From assembly GCA_015501075.1 (NCBI GenBank), contig JADNYJ010000026.1, forward strand, positions 124,001 to 188,000: a DNA stretch of 64,000 nucleotides, written 5' to 3'. Origin of the DNA: Gymnopilus junonius. Lineage: Eukaryota > Basidiomycota > Agaricomycetes > Agaricales > Galerinaceae. Each line of letters starts with the position of its first letter. Position 1 is the first letter of the stretch. The notes beneath the pieces were generated by a model that was not told where the DNA came from, made no database searches, and saw only the letters and a program-made list of their open reading frames with translations. The translations under genes and the position numbers were made by a program. Shown piece by piece: positions 43,788-56,340 of the stretch.

Positions 43788-46645
43788 TCAACTTGTCTTT
43801 GTTAAAAAGAGCCATTCTTCTTTGCGCAATTTCTGCTCGTCTTCGTCTACGAACCAGTCAATTCTTCTTGTAGCAGAATCTATAACGATATGGTCGCCGT
43901 CTTTCACGAGAGCTATTGGGCCCCCCATCCGAGCCTCAGGAACGACGTGTCCGATAATGAAGCCTCGACTAGCCCCAGAAAAACGTCCGTCTGTAATCAG
44001 CGCTGTTGAGTTGGCCAAACCAGCACCTGCTATGGCTCCAGTGGGACCTGTATCTCAGAAGTTCATGTCTTTCATTCTACGTGTGCTTCTGTAAAAGGAA
44101 ATACCTAACATTTCTGGCATACCCGGAGCTCCTTTGGGACCCTGATATCTGAAAATAAGGACCATCCCTGCTTTGATTTCTCCCTTTTCTAACAATTCGT
44201 AGAATGTCTCCAAGCTAGTGTCTTGTTGTCAGATCAGGATATATGCACATCAGAAAGATCCTCACTTGTCAAAGCATTTGGCTGTGCCCTGCTCCAACTC
44301 GTTGATAAGAATCGCACTGTAGGAATTGCGTTACTCACCTCAAAACGGAGGCCCTCCTTGCCTGTCAGCTTGGCCACAGCGGTTTCGGGAGCCAAGTTCC
44401 CCCTGAGGATAGTTAGATGTCCAGTTGGCTTGATAGGTTTGTCAAGAGGTCGGAATACGTCTTGACTTTGGAATTCGAGCTCTGCTACGTCCTCAAGGTT
44501 TTCTGCTAGTGTTTTGCCCGTTACTGTCAATTGGGAACCGTCAATCAAGTCTGTGTGGTTCAGAAGATATTTCAGAATAGCCGGTATTCCACCAATTTTG
44601 TGAATATCTTCCATATAATATCTACCAGACGGCCTGCGCAATTTTTTTCGTGAGCATTCTCCAAAGAGCAAAGTCCTCTTAATGAGTTCTTACATCAAGT
44701 CAGCTAAAAATGGAGTTTTGTCTGCAATCATTTGGAAGTCATCGATTGTAAGATCGATGTCGGCGGCGCGAGCCATTGCTAACAAATGTAAAACCTATTC
44801 ATAGTGAGTTGCCAAAATCTCGGGGAATGAAGGAGTGATTGCGGACCGCGTTGGTGGAACCCCCAAGGACAGTGATAATCACGATGGCGTTCAAGAAGGA
44901 ATTGCGGGTTAGTATATCTCTGCGCTGTGGTCAGTGGCCGTATTTCCAAGCGAGGAATACATTAAGAGACCTAGGTTTAATGTCCAGGGCAAGCAGGTTC
45001 TTGAGATATTTCGCTGCCCGAACACATTCCTGTACCTTTTCTACGTGTAGAATTAGGAAACACATAGCTATGTCTACGAAGACTGAGCTTACGTGGATAC
45101 AGAGCAGGAGTACTTGAAGAATACGGTAAAGACATTCCAAGGGCCTATGGCACCATATGAGGGGAGCTAAGCATGCAGGGATAACAAAAGCCGACCTCGA
45201 GCGCTGAGCTCATCGTGTTGGCCGTGTACATTCCTCCACATGCGCCAGCCCCAGGGCAAGCGTGCCGAACAACGTCAAAGCGCTGTTCATCCGTGATTTT
45301 TCCAACGGCGTATGCGCCTATCTAGGAATTGAGATATTTCATAAAAGAGGGTTACAATCGAAAGCTTACCATAGGACTCAAATGCGTCCGAAATATTGAC
45401 AGAGCCTCCCTTTTCCTTATTCATGGAAGGGCAGTCTGAGAGTCCGCTTAAGAAATCGTCCACCTAATACATAGTTCATATGGCATACCGACATGGCGGA
45501 CTCCTGGCTGGATTGTCCCTCCATAAACGATTACTGTGGGCCGGTTATGACGAACAGCTGCCATAAAACATCCTGGCATATTTTTATCACAACCGGGGAG
45601 CGAAATATTCCCGTCATAGTGTTGAGCCTGACATGCATCCTTAACATTGGAGACCAAACAGTTGGTCGAAGAGGTTATACCATCACTACCTAATATAAGT
45701 CAGTTTCCTGTCAGCAAGGATTGCGTATTGTATTTATTCACTCACAGCTTCAATAGAGTCTGCGATAACGTCGCGACTTGGGAGACTAAACATCGTGTTT
45801 AATGTACATACCAAAAGAAGGCAGATACCCGTTTTGGAAACTTACGAATAACGCATTCCTGTTCAGAGAAGGCTAGGTTATGTGAAGCGAAAATCAAAAG
45901 GTATAGAATATCTACCGTCTGTGCCCATCGTGATCGCGTCGCTAAAGCAAACGTTAAACGACAAACTTTTATCATGAGGAGCTGACGAAAACCTGACCTC
46001 ACGCCAATGGTGTTGAATATGAGTCCAACGAGATCTTCTTGCTTACAACCTTCTTTGACATGCTTTGCAAGATCAAGCTAGAAACCGTCGCAACACATAA
46101 GATGCTCTCTTTAATGGGAGGTAAATTACCATACCAGGTGAGAATTACAGGGGTTTCCTGATGGAATGGATAAGTTTAGACAATTCATCTCACTAGACTC
46201 GTGAAGGGTCAATACCTTCCCACCAGACAGGGGATATGCCAATCTACCCGATGAAAGGGTGATGAGAGCCCGAGAAACTTTTGTCAAAGCCGAGAAAAGA
46301 AAACCTGAGGTTTGTTCATGTCATCTTCGTCCAATCCAACGGCATAGACTAAAGACACGTCAAATTTCAAGAAGAACATTTTGCGGAGCGGTCTTACGCA
46401 TTGCTTGAGCTCCTCCACGACGCTGTAGATATTTTACCGAGTCAGTGACGAGCTTTCGTATCGATCTTTGCGAATGGAAAGAAAATGACCTTGTTCTGCG
46501 TCACCTGGCTCGATATCTTGTTGAGCAGAGCGCCAGCAGGTGCTTTCGGGATAGAATGACTAGAGAATGCACAGGTTAGCATATGTATTAGACTAGATAA
46601 GATGCAAGGAATGAATCACATCTGAACATCGCCTTCGGACGACAT
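43788..46645 (-). CDS. ILV3: Dihydroxy-acid dehydratase
   Basis: This Fe-S enzyme carries out the third step of valine and isoleucine synthesis, dehydrating dihydroxy acids to 2-oxo acids. The start exon reads MSSEGDVQ and joins [18 protein letters not shown]. Many short exons follow with [50 protein letters not shown] (cluster cysteines in CDKNMPGC), [51 protein letters not shown] and [20 protein letters not shown]. The end reads [20 protein letters not shown] and [16 protein letters not shown]. All expected conserved blocks are present. The enzyme is usually mitochondrial, yet no clear targeting peptide is seen in this reading of exon 1. Tandem with PEX5 on the minus strand. Confidence 0.92.
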
Positions 46646-46927
46646 AGCGGTTGGCAAGCTTGGAGGAGAGAAACAGAAGTCAAAATATGAAGGCTTCGGG
46701 CCATTGATTTTGCGATACAATCCCCTTTATATGAGCTAGAAGTTTGGTCATGGGCGAGGTCGGGAGTCGGGACTGGGGTCATTAGACCATTATAATGATC
46801 AGTCCGGACCGGAAGAACAGAAGAACTATTATGCCGTGTGTTTTAGGTCTATGACTACAGCCAATAAGATCGCAGCAGATTGTCATAACTCCTCGACAGT
46901 ACAAGTATTGGACCTTCGACATTAGTT

Positions 46928-49322
46928 TCAAAAATCAAATCCTTCTCTTCTGAAAACGTCTAGGTTACTCTTAGATTCCGGCTTCGCTAGATCAGCAAGA
47001 TCGGATCGTTTCTGTTACGATAATTAGACTTCTGAAAGTCGTCAGAGAGTGGATGCTAACCATAGACAAAAGTGCACGGCGCAGTGTGAACCAAAGCTGG
47101 TCACTGGTATCACCGTTAGTGCTTTCCTGGAGGCTTAATGCACTCAAAAAATGTTCCGCGGCTTCCTTGTCTGCTCCAATGTTGAGACCTATAAAAGTTC
47201 AAGGTAAGCAGAGGGTATATACCTGAGAGAAAGAAAAACGGACATGCTACGCCAACATTGTAGATTGCGCGAGTGTAAGTTGGCCTTAATTGTAAAGCTT
47301 CTCTATATGCACCGAGAGCCTCTTCTGGTTTATTGCCGTTTGAAAGGGAAGATCCTAGCCTGTTCCACAAGAGGTAATCCTACGTTTGGGATGAGCTGAA
47401 ATTTATTGCTTACTGAACGAATGAAATACCTTTGGCCTGACGTTTAGAGCAGCTGCAAAGCAATCTTGTGCTCTTTCATAATCCGCATTATTGTAGAATA
47501 ATACCCCAAGTGCGATTTGTAGATCTGCGTCCATTGTATCTTGAGCATGCTGAGTCCTTGCCAGGTCAAGGAAAAGTTCCGTAATGCGATCGTGGGTATC
47601 CCAAGCTGAGTTTGTAGAGACCGCTTTGATAGTTTCCTCCGGAATAACAACATTTGGGTATCTGGCTCTGAACCAGCGTAACAGCATAGTATGGGATGCG
47701 CGATCGTATGATTCGTTTGTGAATGAAATGGCCAAGGACTGCGCACAATAATGAGTCTATGGGCAGTTTGAATGTATTGTGCACTCACAAGCATACCAGC
47801 GCCAGCTGCTCCTGCTTCTTCAGCTTTCTGCACACCTTGAAGAAGTGCACGCATGCCAGCTTCTTCTCTTTCGTCCATATTTCGCGTTTCCCCAAGCAAA
47901 ATCCACGCTTCATAACCACCTTCACCAAGTTCCCCTTGTTGGATTGCTGCCTCCAACATCAGGGCAGCTTCGGATAATGATCCATTATTCTCCAACAATA
48001 ATTTGGCGTCATTGAGCAGGGAGCGAGACGAAGATAGGTCCATATATTTATTATGTTGTTCTGGAAGAAAAGGGAACATTGAGTACCCCTTTCCAGGGTG
48101 CAAGAATGCTGTCTCACCAAAGACATAGTCCCCAAGCATGGGTATACCCTCGCCGTCAAATTTGATCGCTGAGCCAACAACATCGTCAAAATTGCCTAGA
48201 CCCCCTTCCCATGCATTTTGCATGCCAGTTCCGAAGTCCTCGAGTTCATCTCTTTGAGCATTCATCATCTGAGAGAATTCAGCTTCCCACTTTGCCATAT
48301 CTTCCTTAGGAGGGGGCAAATCCGAGTTTTGTAGTTGGTCCCATACTCTGATGGTGGCTTTCAACCACCGCGGAACTGAATAGAAAAATCGACATACCTT
48401 TGGAAGTCCAGACCAGATTCGCCTTCTTCAGTCTTCAATGATGCAGCCTGGAGAGCCTCCCCGAGCTGTGCGACGTCATCGCTTACTTCTTCAACCCGTG
48501 AAGTCTGTGACTCGGCAGGTGCCAAAGATGCTGCTATCTGTGCAAAGGCCGCCTCAAAATCCGCCTCTCTGCCTTTACCCTTCCCTTGGTCAACGATGGT
48601 CAGGTTGGAGCTCACGCCGTATTGCATAGTCGGCGGTCCCATTCTCATTATTCCCATGGGCGATCCGCCATACATGGACGGCATAAAGTTGGGTCTGGAA
48701 ACTTAATTATTGATCATGATTACTTGGAGAGTTCAAAATGATTTGAAGAGAAACCATACATTCAGTTAAAGAAGATGCATTTGCCTGGGGCATAGGGGCA
48801 GATGAGTTCGTCTGGGGCACAGCGCCGAACTCTGCAGCCCAAGCGGCTTTAGCTGCGGTCTCCTCATAAGCCCGCATCTGCTGCTGTTGTTCGATCACCC
48901 AGCTTTCATTCATTGGAAGATGTGGATTGGCTTCGCGCATACGGGAGAATTCGGCAGGGTACTGCATTGAGAATCCAGGAGTCATGCCATGCCCGGCAGA
49001 ACTTCCTTCAAAAAACTGGCGCGCAAGGGCCAGGTCTTGTTCATTGGCTTGAGCAGACGAAGAGCTCCCCGGGAGATGGTGAAGCTGCAGAGCAGAAATA
49101 AGAAAAGATTGCTGGAATCTGGGAAATCACAACCGACCCTCGAAGTAGAAGGACCTGCAAGTCTGTCCTGTGTGGTGTGTTTGTCATAGGAGGGATTTAA
49201 AATATTAAGAAACTTGGTACCTGCTGCAAACTACGGTCTCCTTCTGCATGCTTGAGCACCTGCGAAAGGGGATTTGCAGGAGCGGCACATTCTGAACCAG
49301 AGACAAGGGCTTGGAAGGACAT
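46928..49322 (-). CDS. PEX5: Peroxisomal PTS1 import receptor Pex5
   Basis: It carries proteins with a C-terminal SKL-type signal into peroxisomes. The start exon reads [20 protein letters not shown], with the conserved redox-sensitive, ubiquitinated Cys at position 12. The N-terminal half is Gln/Ala/Met-rich with WxxxF/Y docking motifs for Pex13 and Pex14 (WAAEF, WEAEF). The C-terminal half is a TPR array: [80 protein letters not shown] and [20 protein letters not shown]. It ends with the conserved tail [19 protein letters not shown]. All parts of the receptor are seen. The start was chosen for its Cys motif. It is divergent from BUD4, with 187 bp between the starts. Confidence 0.94.
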
Positions 49323-49423
49323 TGTATGGATCGAAGTAGAGGCGCAAGTAGTAATAATTTGTGGCAATGCAAAGCCGGTCCGGATGTTGCCGACATTGCC
49401 GAGGCAGATGATAATGACGCCAT

Positions 49424-49429
49424 CACGTG
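49424..49429. promoter_or_regulatory. CACGTG box in the PEX5 / BUD4 bidirectional promoter
   Basis: ATCACGTGTTG at 49422-49432 contains CACGTG, about 80 bp from the BUD4 start and about 100 bp from the PEX5 start. It is almost the same sequence as the box between the RraA-like gene and GYP1. Confidence 0.4.
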
Positions 49430-49509
49430 TTGAGCGCGTTCATGGAACGGAAGTAAATTCCCACGGAGTCTGTTTGTTTGTTGACTGCCATTTCGCCCGT
49501 ACGCTCTCG

Positions 49510-52500
49510 ATGGCGTCGCACAAGTCTCCTTTGCGAGATCGCCTGCTCTCCAATTCCCCAGATCCCATCAAGTCCTCTATCCTGCGCGAGTCGGGCATGG
49601 GCTGGAACTCCTCAGCCACTACTTCCCCCCCGGCGTCGAGCAGCGCCGGCTCAATAACTTCTCCCCTTAGAATAGCCAAACGAGAGTCTCCGGGCAGAGT
49701 CAAAGCCCCCGCTGTCGCTCGTCGGACATCCTCAAGCTACCGACACGTTCACAACAACAATCTTGTCAGCAAGTCCCCCTTCAAATCCCAGATTCCTGCC
49801 CCAACGACACCATCGCGGCCAGCATCCCTCGTATTCCCGACCCGCCGAGTTTCCGGAGAAAAGCGTCCCAGACCATCCTCCATGCACGACATGGCAGAGT
49901 CCGAGAATGACCGTCCTGCCGCTCTCAAGCGAGATCGCAAGCAAAGCAAAGCTTTCCAAGGACTGCTCGAGAAAGAGCCGGTAACACGGAGTCCATTCAG
50001 ACTTCAGCAGCAGCAGCAGCAGGCACCCGTTGTTGAAATGAAATCGGCTTCTATTCCGATATCGGTCGTACACAACTCACCACCGTTATCATCTACACAC
50101 CCCGAACCTTCTCATCTTTCAACCCCTGCTGCACCATCTAGTGGAGGACATTCGCCTGGTCGCTCGCCCGGCCGCTCTGCCCTCGTCTCTAGACGAATGC
50201 ATGGACCCCGTATAAGCGGAGGTGCCAAGCGCGAGCGCAGGAAGACTGTCACTTTTCACGAGCGGTGCGATGTCCTCGAGTTCGACCGTGAAGAAGATAC
50301 AGACGAAGAAGTCTTTCAAAGCTCTGATGAAGAGGGTAATGGCGGGTCTAGAAACGACGTACCTCCCGTGGCTGATACATCCACGGAAGGCTCGATGCAA
50401 TCAAATCAAGAGCAATACCCTGTTATGGATGACGATGCCTCCTACGAGAGTATCCAACTTTCCGACGGTGGATTCAATCCTCCGGTTCCTTCACTCTTAT
50501 CTGATCCGGATGCAAGCATCACTGGCATCGTTGAGGAGATGTTTTTCTCTTCCAATGCTGCTAATCTTCTCTCTGACACAAGCATGTCATCCAATCTCAG
50601 CACTCCACCCCGCCACAATGATATTCCCACTGATCTAGCAACTGAAGATGGCGTTCCATTCGGCCGGACCCATCATGTTGACAGACTCTTACAGCATCGT
50701 CAGCAACATTCTCCCAACACACAGCAGCCTCCCCATTTCTCTCCGCATAACTCTCCTTCACAGCATATTTCTCCCAAGAATCAATCTCCTTCTGCATATC
50801 CGTACAATTTGAATCTCCCCACTCGTGTTTCTCCTTATGGATCTCCAGTAACTCCCCCGCGTAGATCTCCTGGGATCCGTCACAGTACACCGCCTCTTGG
50901 ACGCTCAACTCATGTTGAGAGAGTTCGTCAAGCCCGAGAGGAAGAAAGAGAACAGGAACAAGACGTAGACGACGTTGAGAAATTACCAGTTAGCCCGTCG
51001 CCAATAAAAAGAGCTCTCCCTGTGATTCCGAGTCACGAAGAAGAATTAATCCCAAGGTTCGATTTGAAAGCAGGTAAGGTCACCGGTCAAACCAGATTCG
51101 CCGTAGGGGCTTACACATCTTGCACAATAGAACTATCAGCAGATTCAGAACTAAATCAAAGCGCAGACATAAACGTTGCCTCGTTCCCCTCACGAATACA
51201 GGATGAATCAGCCCTTTCGGGGTTAGCATGCGAAGGAAACTCGAGCCTGGGTCATAATTCAGCAGACCCAGCCAATTCGTCCATCGGAAACTCGGACGCA
51301 AATTTATCTGTTCTTTCAAGCGAACGGGAATTTGAGGAGGCAAGTCAAAACGTTTACTCGTTACAAGTAGTCAAAGCTTAACTTCTTGAGCAGGTTCTGC
51401 AGAATCTGGAGGCCACCCCTGTGCCGAAAGCAAGCCCAATTCGGGGTCCTGTAGTGGACCATGCCTCACCTCCTATCACAGAGTACTATCCACCAGTCTC
51501 TCGACGTGTTGCATCCCCCATTTCACGTTCCGGATCTCCTTTATTAAATATAAACTCGGGTGGTCCTGGGATAAGCAAAACGGCTAGTCGAGAGCGCATT
51601 TCCCGAGAAGAAGTTCAACGACGACTTTTAATTCAAAGGAGTCCAAGCAGTCCCAGTTCAAGCAATAACAGCCTTTACTCTAATCTCAGTCCAAAGAGTC
51701 TTAGTCCAAAGCCTACAATCGTTATTGGAAAAGCAGATGCCACACCTGAGAGACGTCCCCAGTCACATTCGCCTCCGAGCCTGTCCGAAAAGGAGGAAAA
51801 TAGGTTGTCGATTTTAACGACTCAAACAGATTTTAGCACTGAAACTGCCATAGTTGAGACAGTCGAAAAAAGGAATTTGGGAATGACCATGCTGGGTGCA
51901 CCAGGGACAGAAGGCGATAACGAATTCGGACTACTTGGCCCCGAACAAAGACTCCAATTCGATCTCGGCAGTAAATTCAGCCTCGGTGGCCTTCGTCTCC
52001 ATGCTGATAATGAGGTCACAAGTCTTAATTCGCGAGAAGAATTGGGAAATCCTCCTCCTAGTGCCAGAAGTGTGGAGAGCAGCGGCTCGGGAATGAGGAT
52101 GGGTGATGTTGACGTGGATATGGACATGAAGAGTGCCCTCGATAGGTTGATGGAAGACGTTGCTGGCGCAGGCGCTCAAGCTGATGAATCAATGATGACT
52201 GACGAATATGACGACTCTTACGAACAATCCCAATCTCACGACGATCATGGCCGTGATACATTTTCTAATTCTTCGCGTCCAAAAATTATGGAGCGTGCCG
52301 CGACGGATTCCGTCTTGTTGGAAAACAACCAAGCAAATGGCATCGTTAGCAGGAACGTCAGTGGATCTTCAACTATAACGTTGCCGCCACCCCCAGTTCC
52401 TCCCAAGGACAATATTAAGAACAGGGAACAACTAATTATAGAGAAGCGGCGAGAGGCAAGACGTCTTGAACAAGGGGAATTTGATCTACGCACATCTCCC

Positions 52501-54370
52501 GGCAAAGACCGGCAACATTTAGGGGTTGGCCGGCCCAGTCGACGACGGAGCATGAGTACGAATGACGCAGAATCCCTGTCAAAGGCAAGGGGGGATATCC
52601 TGTTAGACGTTGTAGGCAGCGCAAACTCCAAAGACGACCCTCTTGCGGATAGCATCGAGAAAGAGTTGCAAAAATTGGTGAAGGTTGAGCAGAAAAGTGT
52701 AAGTCACTGATCACGCTTATTGTGACAGATCGCGTTAATTCATGTGATTACCTTGGTTGAAGCAGAAATATCATGTTCGCGAGCGCGAAGGAACAATTTA
52801 TGCATCATCTTCAGATGAAAAGGTCTCACACATGGCAGGTCCCGGCGATATGGATGCTGGGCGAGCCTGGAGAATGGTTAGGCGACCTTCGGACATGGTA
52901 ACTTTTTGTCGTTTCTCTTTTGTTTCCGTTGATCTCATTTTTTTTCCCAGAATGAATACGCCAAGCAGATAAGAGAATATCGCTCGCAAGACAAGGGCAA
53001 AGCGTATGGCAAAGTATTTGTCAAAGGTATTTTCAATCGTTTCCCATCGAGAATGCAACTTACGGAACGACATCAGTTCTTGGAGTCAGAGGCATGCATC
53101 TTCCTTTGCCCCAGGAACCCACAGCTTTTACTTGTACTCTCAATAACGGTATTCATTTTGTGACGACACCGGAATGCCAATTATCAAAGGATTGTCGTGT
53201 TGACCAAGAATTCGAGCTGTGAGTATTTCTTCACTTCGCATATTTCAAACTTTGATTGAAGCTACCTCAGTATTGAGCACAGCAAGTTGGAATTCACTCT
53301 GACCTTGAAGGTTCGTCGGGACCCGCATATAATTGCACAATTCAAAGCTGTCGGGCCTGCCCCTCCTCCTCCCGCACCCGTAGCTCGGCCTCCCCTTGTG
53401 GCACAGTCCTCGTCAAAAAGCAGTGGCATGCGTAGTTTCTTTTCCTCATCTCCCAAGAAGTCTTCAAAGGAGAAAATTGTTATTCAGCCTCCTCCACCTC
53501 CCCAACCCCAACCAGTGCAACGACTGGCCGAAAACCTGGCGCGGCATCTTAAACCGGACGGTACCCTGGCCCGCGCATTTATCTCGTTTAAAGATATTGC
53601 GAGTCGCTGCGACACTCGGTTATTCGAGACGAGTTATCCATTGATCGGCCAAAGGGTCGAATTGGGAGGCAAATTTTCTACTTTAGAAGTGGGCGAAATT
53701 GTTCTTCAACTGTTCAAGCTACCGCCACTGCCGGGAATCCCACAAGACCAGCTTCCTCAAAGCTTAGAAGAATGTATCCGTGGACTTCGCCACATCAACT
53801 GGCACAAGGTGACTTATTTCCAGGGTACTCTTACGCAGAACGGTGGTGATTGCAGCGTAGGTTCAACCTGATGTTTGTTCATGATTCATTTTTCTAAGCA
53901 CGTATCTTGTTAGACATGGCGCCGGCGACAGCTACGAGTGATCGGCTCAAATTTGGTGGCTTTCAATGACGTGACAAAGAAAGCAACGGCAACCATCGAT
54001 TTGAAGAAGGCTATTGCAGTCGAGGACGATCAAGAGGCCCGCAACAGCGCTCGAAGTCCTGCATCTGGTACTGCAAGCCGATATGCCGACGAATATGATG
54101 GTCTCTATGGTGTTGAACGCTCGTTCCGTTTGGTCTTCCCTCAAGATCAAGAGATCATATTCTTTGCCGACAGTGATGAAGAAAAGGCTAAATGGTAAGC
54201 AAAGTGCCTTATACTAGGTAGCTTATATTCTAATTCAATTGGCATGTCTTGGCGTATCCAGGTTGGAAGTCCTTCGAGCACTTGTTGGTCGAATTCCTCC
54301 TCATCCACTCTGGGCGGAACTCCTTTGGCAACGTCAAGAAGAAATTTCCAAACGGATGACATCTTCATAG
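49510..54370 (+). CDS. BUD4: Anillin-like / Bud4 septation scaffold with C-terminal PH domain
   Basis: The start reads MASHKSPLRDRLLSNSPDPI; the frame stays open upstream but that part lies in the PEX5 promoter. A very long disordered Ser/Pro-rich region (49510-52690) includes a short poly-Gln run and ERRKTVTFHERCDVLEFDRE, conserved in fungal Bud4 proteins. A Pro-rich PPPPVPPK motif follows. The C-terminal exons give EYAKQIREYRSQDKGKAYGK, the anillin-type beta domain (VFVKVLGVRGMHLPLPQEPT), PDGTLARAFISFKDIASRCD and VELGGKFSTLEVGEIVLQLF. The PH domain runs from TYFQGTLTQNGGD to RLVFPQDQEIIFFADSDEEK. Bud4 and Mid2 organise septins at the division site in fungi. Estimated length is about 1,450 residues, as usual for the family. 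It ends EEISKRMTSS. Confidence 0.9.
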
Positions 54371-55043
54371 CAAACCATCGTTCCAACCTCACCGTCTGAT
54401 CCGTCAACACGCCCCCAGCAGCGTTAAGCATGCTTTTTGAACATATCTTGTACCATACGACTCACTTATTTCCTCCTGTTTCCTCGGATTGCTTTCGCGT
54501 GTTAAGTTCTCGTTCTTATATTCGACCCTACACTACCTGATCTAAATTGTATGTGCTTTGTACGAGATTCCTCACGTATACCTATGTCTTCCAATATATG
54601 AAGTTTGGCAGAACCACGCGGTACGTGCTCGGCATATGCCATACAGTGGTAAGTTCAGCCATCGTCATGCGCCCTTATGAAGCTCTGGTGCCGTATCCGC
54701 GTGAGACTTGCTCTCTCATGAGTATTCACTTATTAAAGACTGCGTTTGGTCCCGAAAGTAAACTTGTGTCACTGCGTTTAGCCTTCTGCTATCACTTACG
54801 TTTCGGCGATCAATCATTCTCAACTTCCAACTTCCAAGCCTCCCACCACTCAAGGTCGATGCACGAAATATCAAACTATTTGCTGATGCTAACATTCTTG
54901 TATCCTCCCTTTAATAGCAGTGTCACCTTCCATCTAAATGCCTCTGGTTTATAAGATGGAGGTTACGGAGAAGGTCACTAGTTCTCTGCTGTACCTTGGC
55001 TAAAGACTATCTAGCATGTATTCTTTAGCGAGGGAAACCCACC
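54371..55043. other. Intergenic region after BUD4
   Basis: About 670 bp. It contains a plus-strand open frame of 135 codons (54547-54954) without domain or membrane features and with unlikely composition. I regard it as noncoding. T-rich stretches just after 54430 probably end the BUD4 transcript. Confidence 0.4.
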
Positions 55044-56340
55044 ATGTCTCTTTCTACTCCTGCAAGTAATCCTGATAAAATGTTGGCTGACAATCGTAGT
55101 TTTGGTTAGTAGGCCGTCACCGGCATCAATGGATAAAGACCATGCTGAAGAGACAGATAATTGCTGCATCAGCATTTCTTACTTGGGACTTTTTGATGAC
55201 GAGGTATCTTCGTATCCTTCTTCCTAGGGTAGTAGTCTTGAAATTGACTAATATGAGCAATAGGTCGAATTAATATGGCCGTAGGTGTTGATCAAGTGCG
55301 CGGTGCGCACCTCGGAGATTGATTTCTTTTTCCAGGCGACCATTATCATGAATGAAGGCCTTTTACTTTTTCCTAGATATGGTCCCCTAATGCTGCAAGT
55401 GCAAGTGCACAATCTCCTTACCACAACGACTGTTTCATCAATCGCCCTCTTGCCAGCCTTTTTTCTTGTAGGAACTGAGCTGTCCCGTTATTTTCACTTT
55501 ACTCCCTATATCTGTTTTGTGTGGCAAATATACCAAGGAGTGGTCATTCCTGCAACTGTTCTTTCCGTCGATATGTATAATATTCATTATATATGGTTAC
55601 TCCCCTTCTTTATCTAGTGAATGTCTTGTATCATAGGCACATTCTTGTTCGCTCGATCTTAAAGGGATTCTATATACTGGAAATCGCTGGTATGGCAATT
55701 GGACTGGCTCTCGCACTGCCAGCTATCCAGTTCGACAAGATATGCGTTGTTACCGGCATCCCAAGGACGTTGTTTATCTACGGGTATGTCATTCTGTGTT
55801 GTGTACTCTCGATAGGCTTTGTCTCACTAATTATCATTTCACATCAATGATGTTTCAGACCGTTCTCTTCTTACTCACTATGTTCAACTTCGTTCTGGCT
55901 GTCAAAGAGGGTTGGGGAAATGTGCCGATCATTGTCTTACTGGTCCGTGATGGCACATGGGCTTTTTGCTTACTCTTTCGTGAGTTAACCTCTTACGCCC
56001 TCACCTTCAACACGCCTTAGTTTATGCAGGCCAACTCGGTCTATTTTTGCGTGATTCATCTTTTACCTCCATTCTCTACCCGTGGGCTATAGTCGCCCTA
56101 CTATAAGAAGCGAAGGATTTATTGTTTTCCCCTCTGGACAGGTGGCTGCTTACACTCTACTCGTTTTGTGTCTCGGAGTCGATAACCCGGAAGGTGTGCC
56201 TCTTAGCCGTTTGAAAGATAGCTCCATCTCCCGCATCCGTTTCAAAACAAGGCGGACTACGTAAAACAGACATCGGTTTCCTTAGCTTCACTCGTCTCGA
56301 TTATCAATTTGTCCTAGCAAACCTCAAGGTTCAAGTTGAA
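55044..56340 (+). pseudogene. Degenerate DUF6533 membrane protein gene
   Basis: This region aligns piece by piece with the intact DUF6533 gene downstream, but the frame is broken. The first helix reads AASAFLTWDFLMT in one frame, while the conserved DDEVELIWP continues in another. After the next intron the expected Arg-Pro-Leu-Ser-Trp carries TGA (55349-55351) where Trp is usual. The following MKAFYFF runs into RYGPLMLQ only after a further shift. Later blocks remain recognisable: VGTELSRYFHFTPYICFVWQ, ILEIAGMAIGLALALP, NVPIIVLLVRDGTWAFCLLF and GQLGLF. Outer limits are approximate. A rarely used splice pattern could rescue part of it, but two separate lesions make a pseudogene most likely. 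It is an inactive tandem duplicate. Confidence 0.6.

Noticed and set aside
49252..49509. Upstream extension of the BUD4 open frame
   Set aside because: It overlaps the PEX5 first exon and the shared promoter; MASHKSPLRDRLL at 49510 looks like the true Bud4 start.
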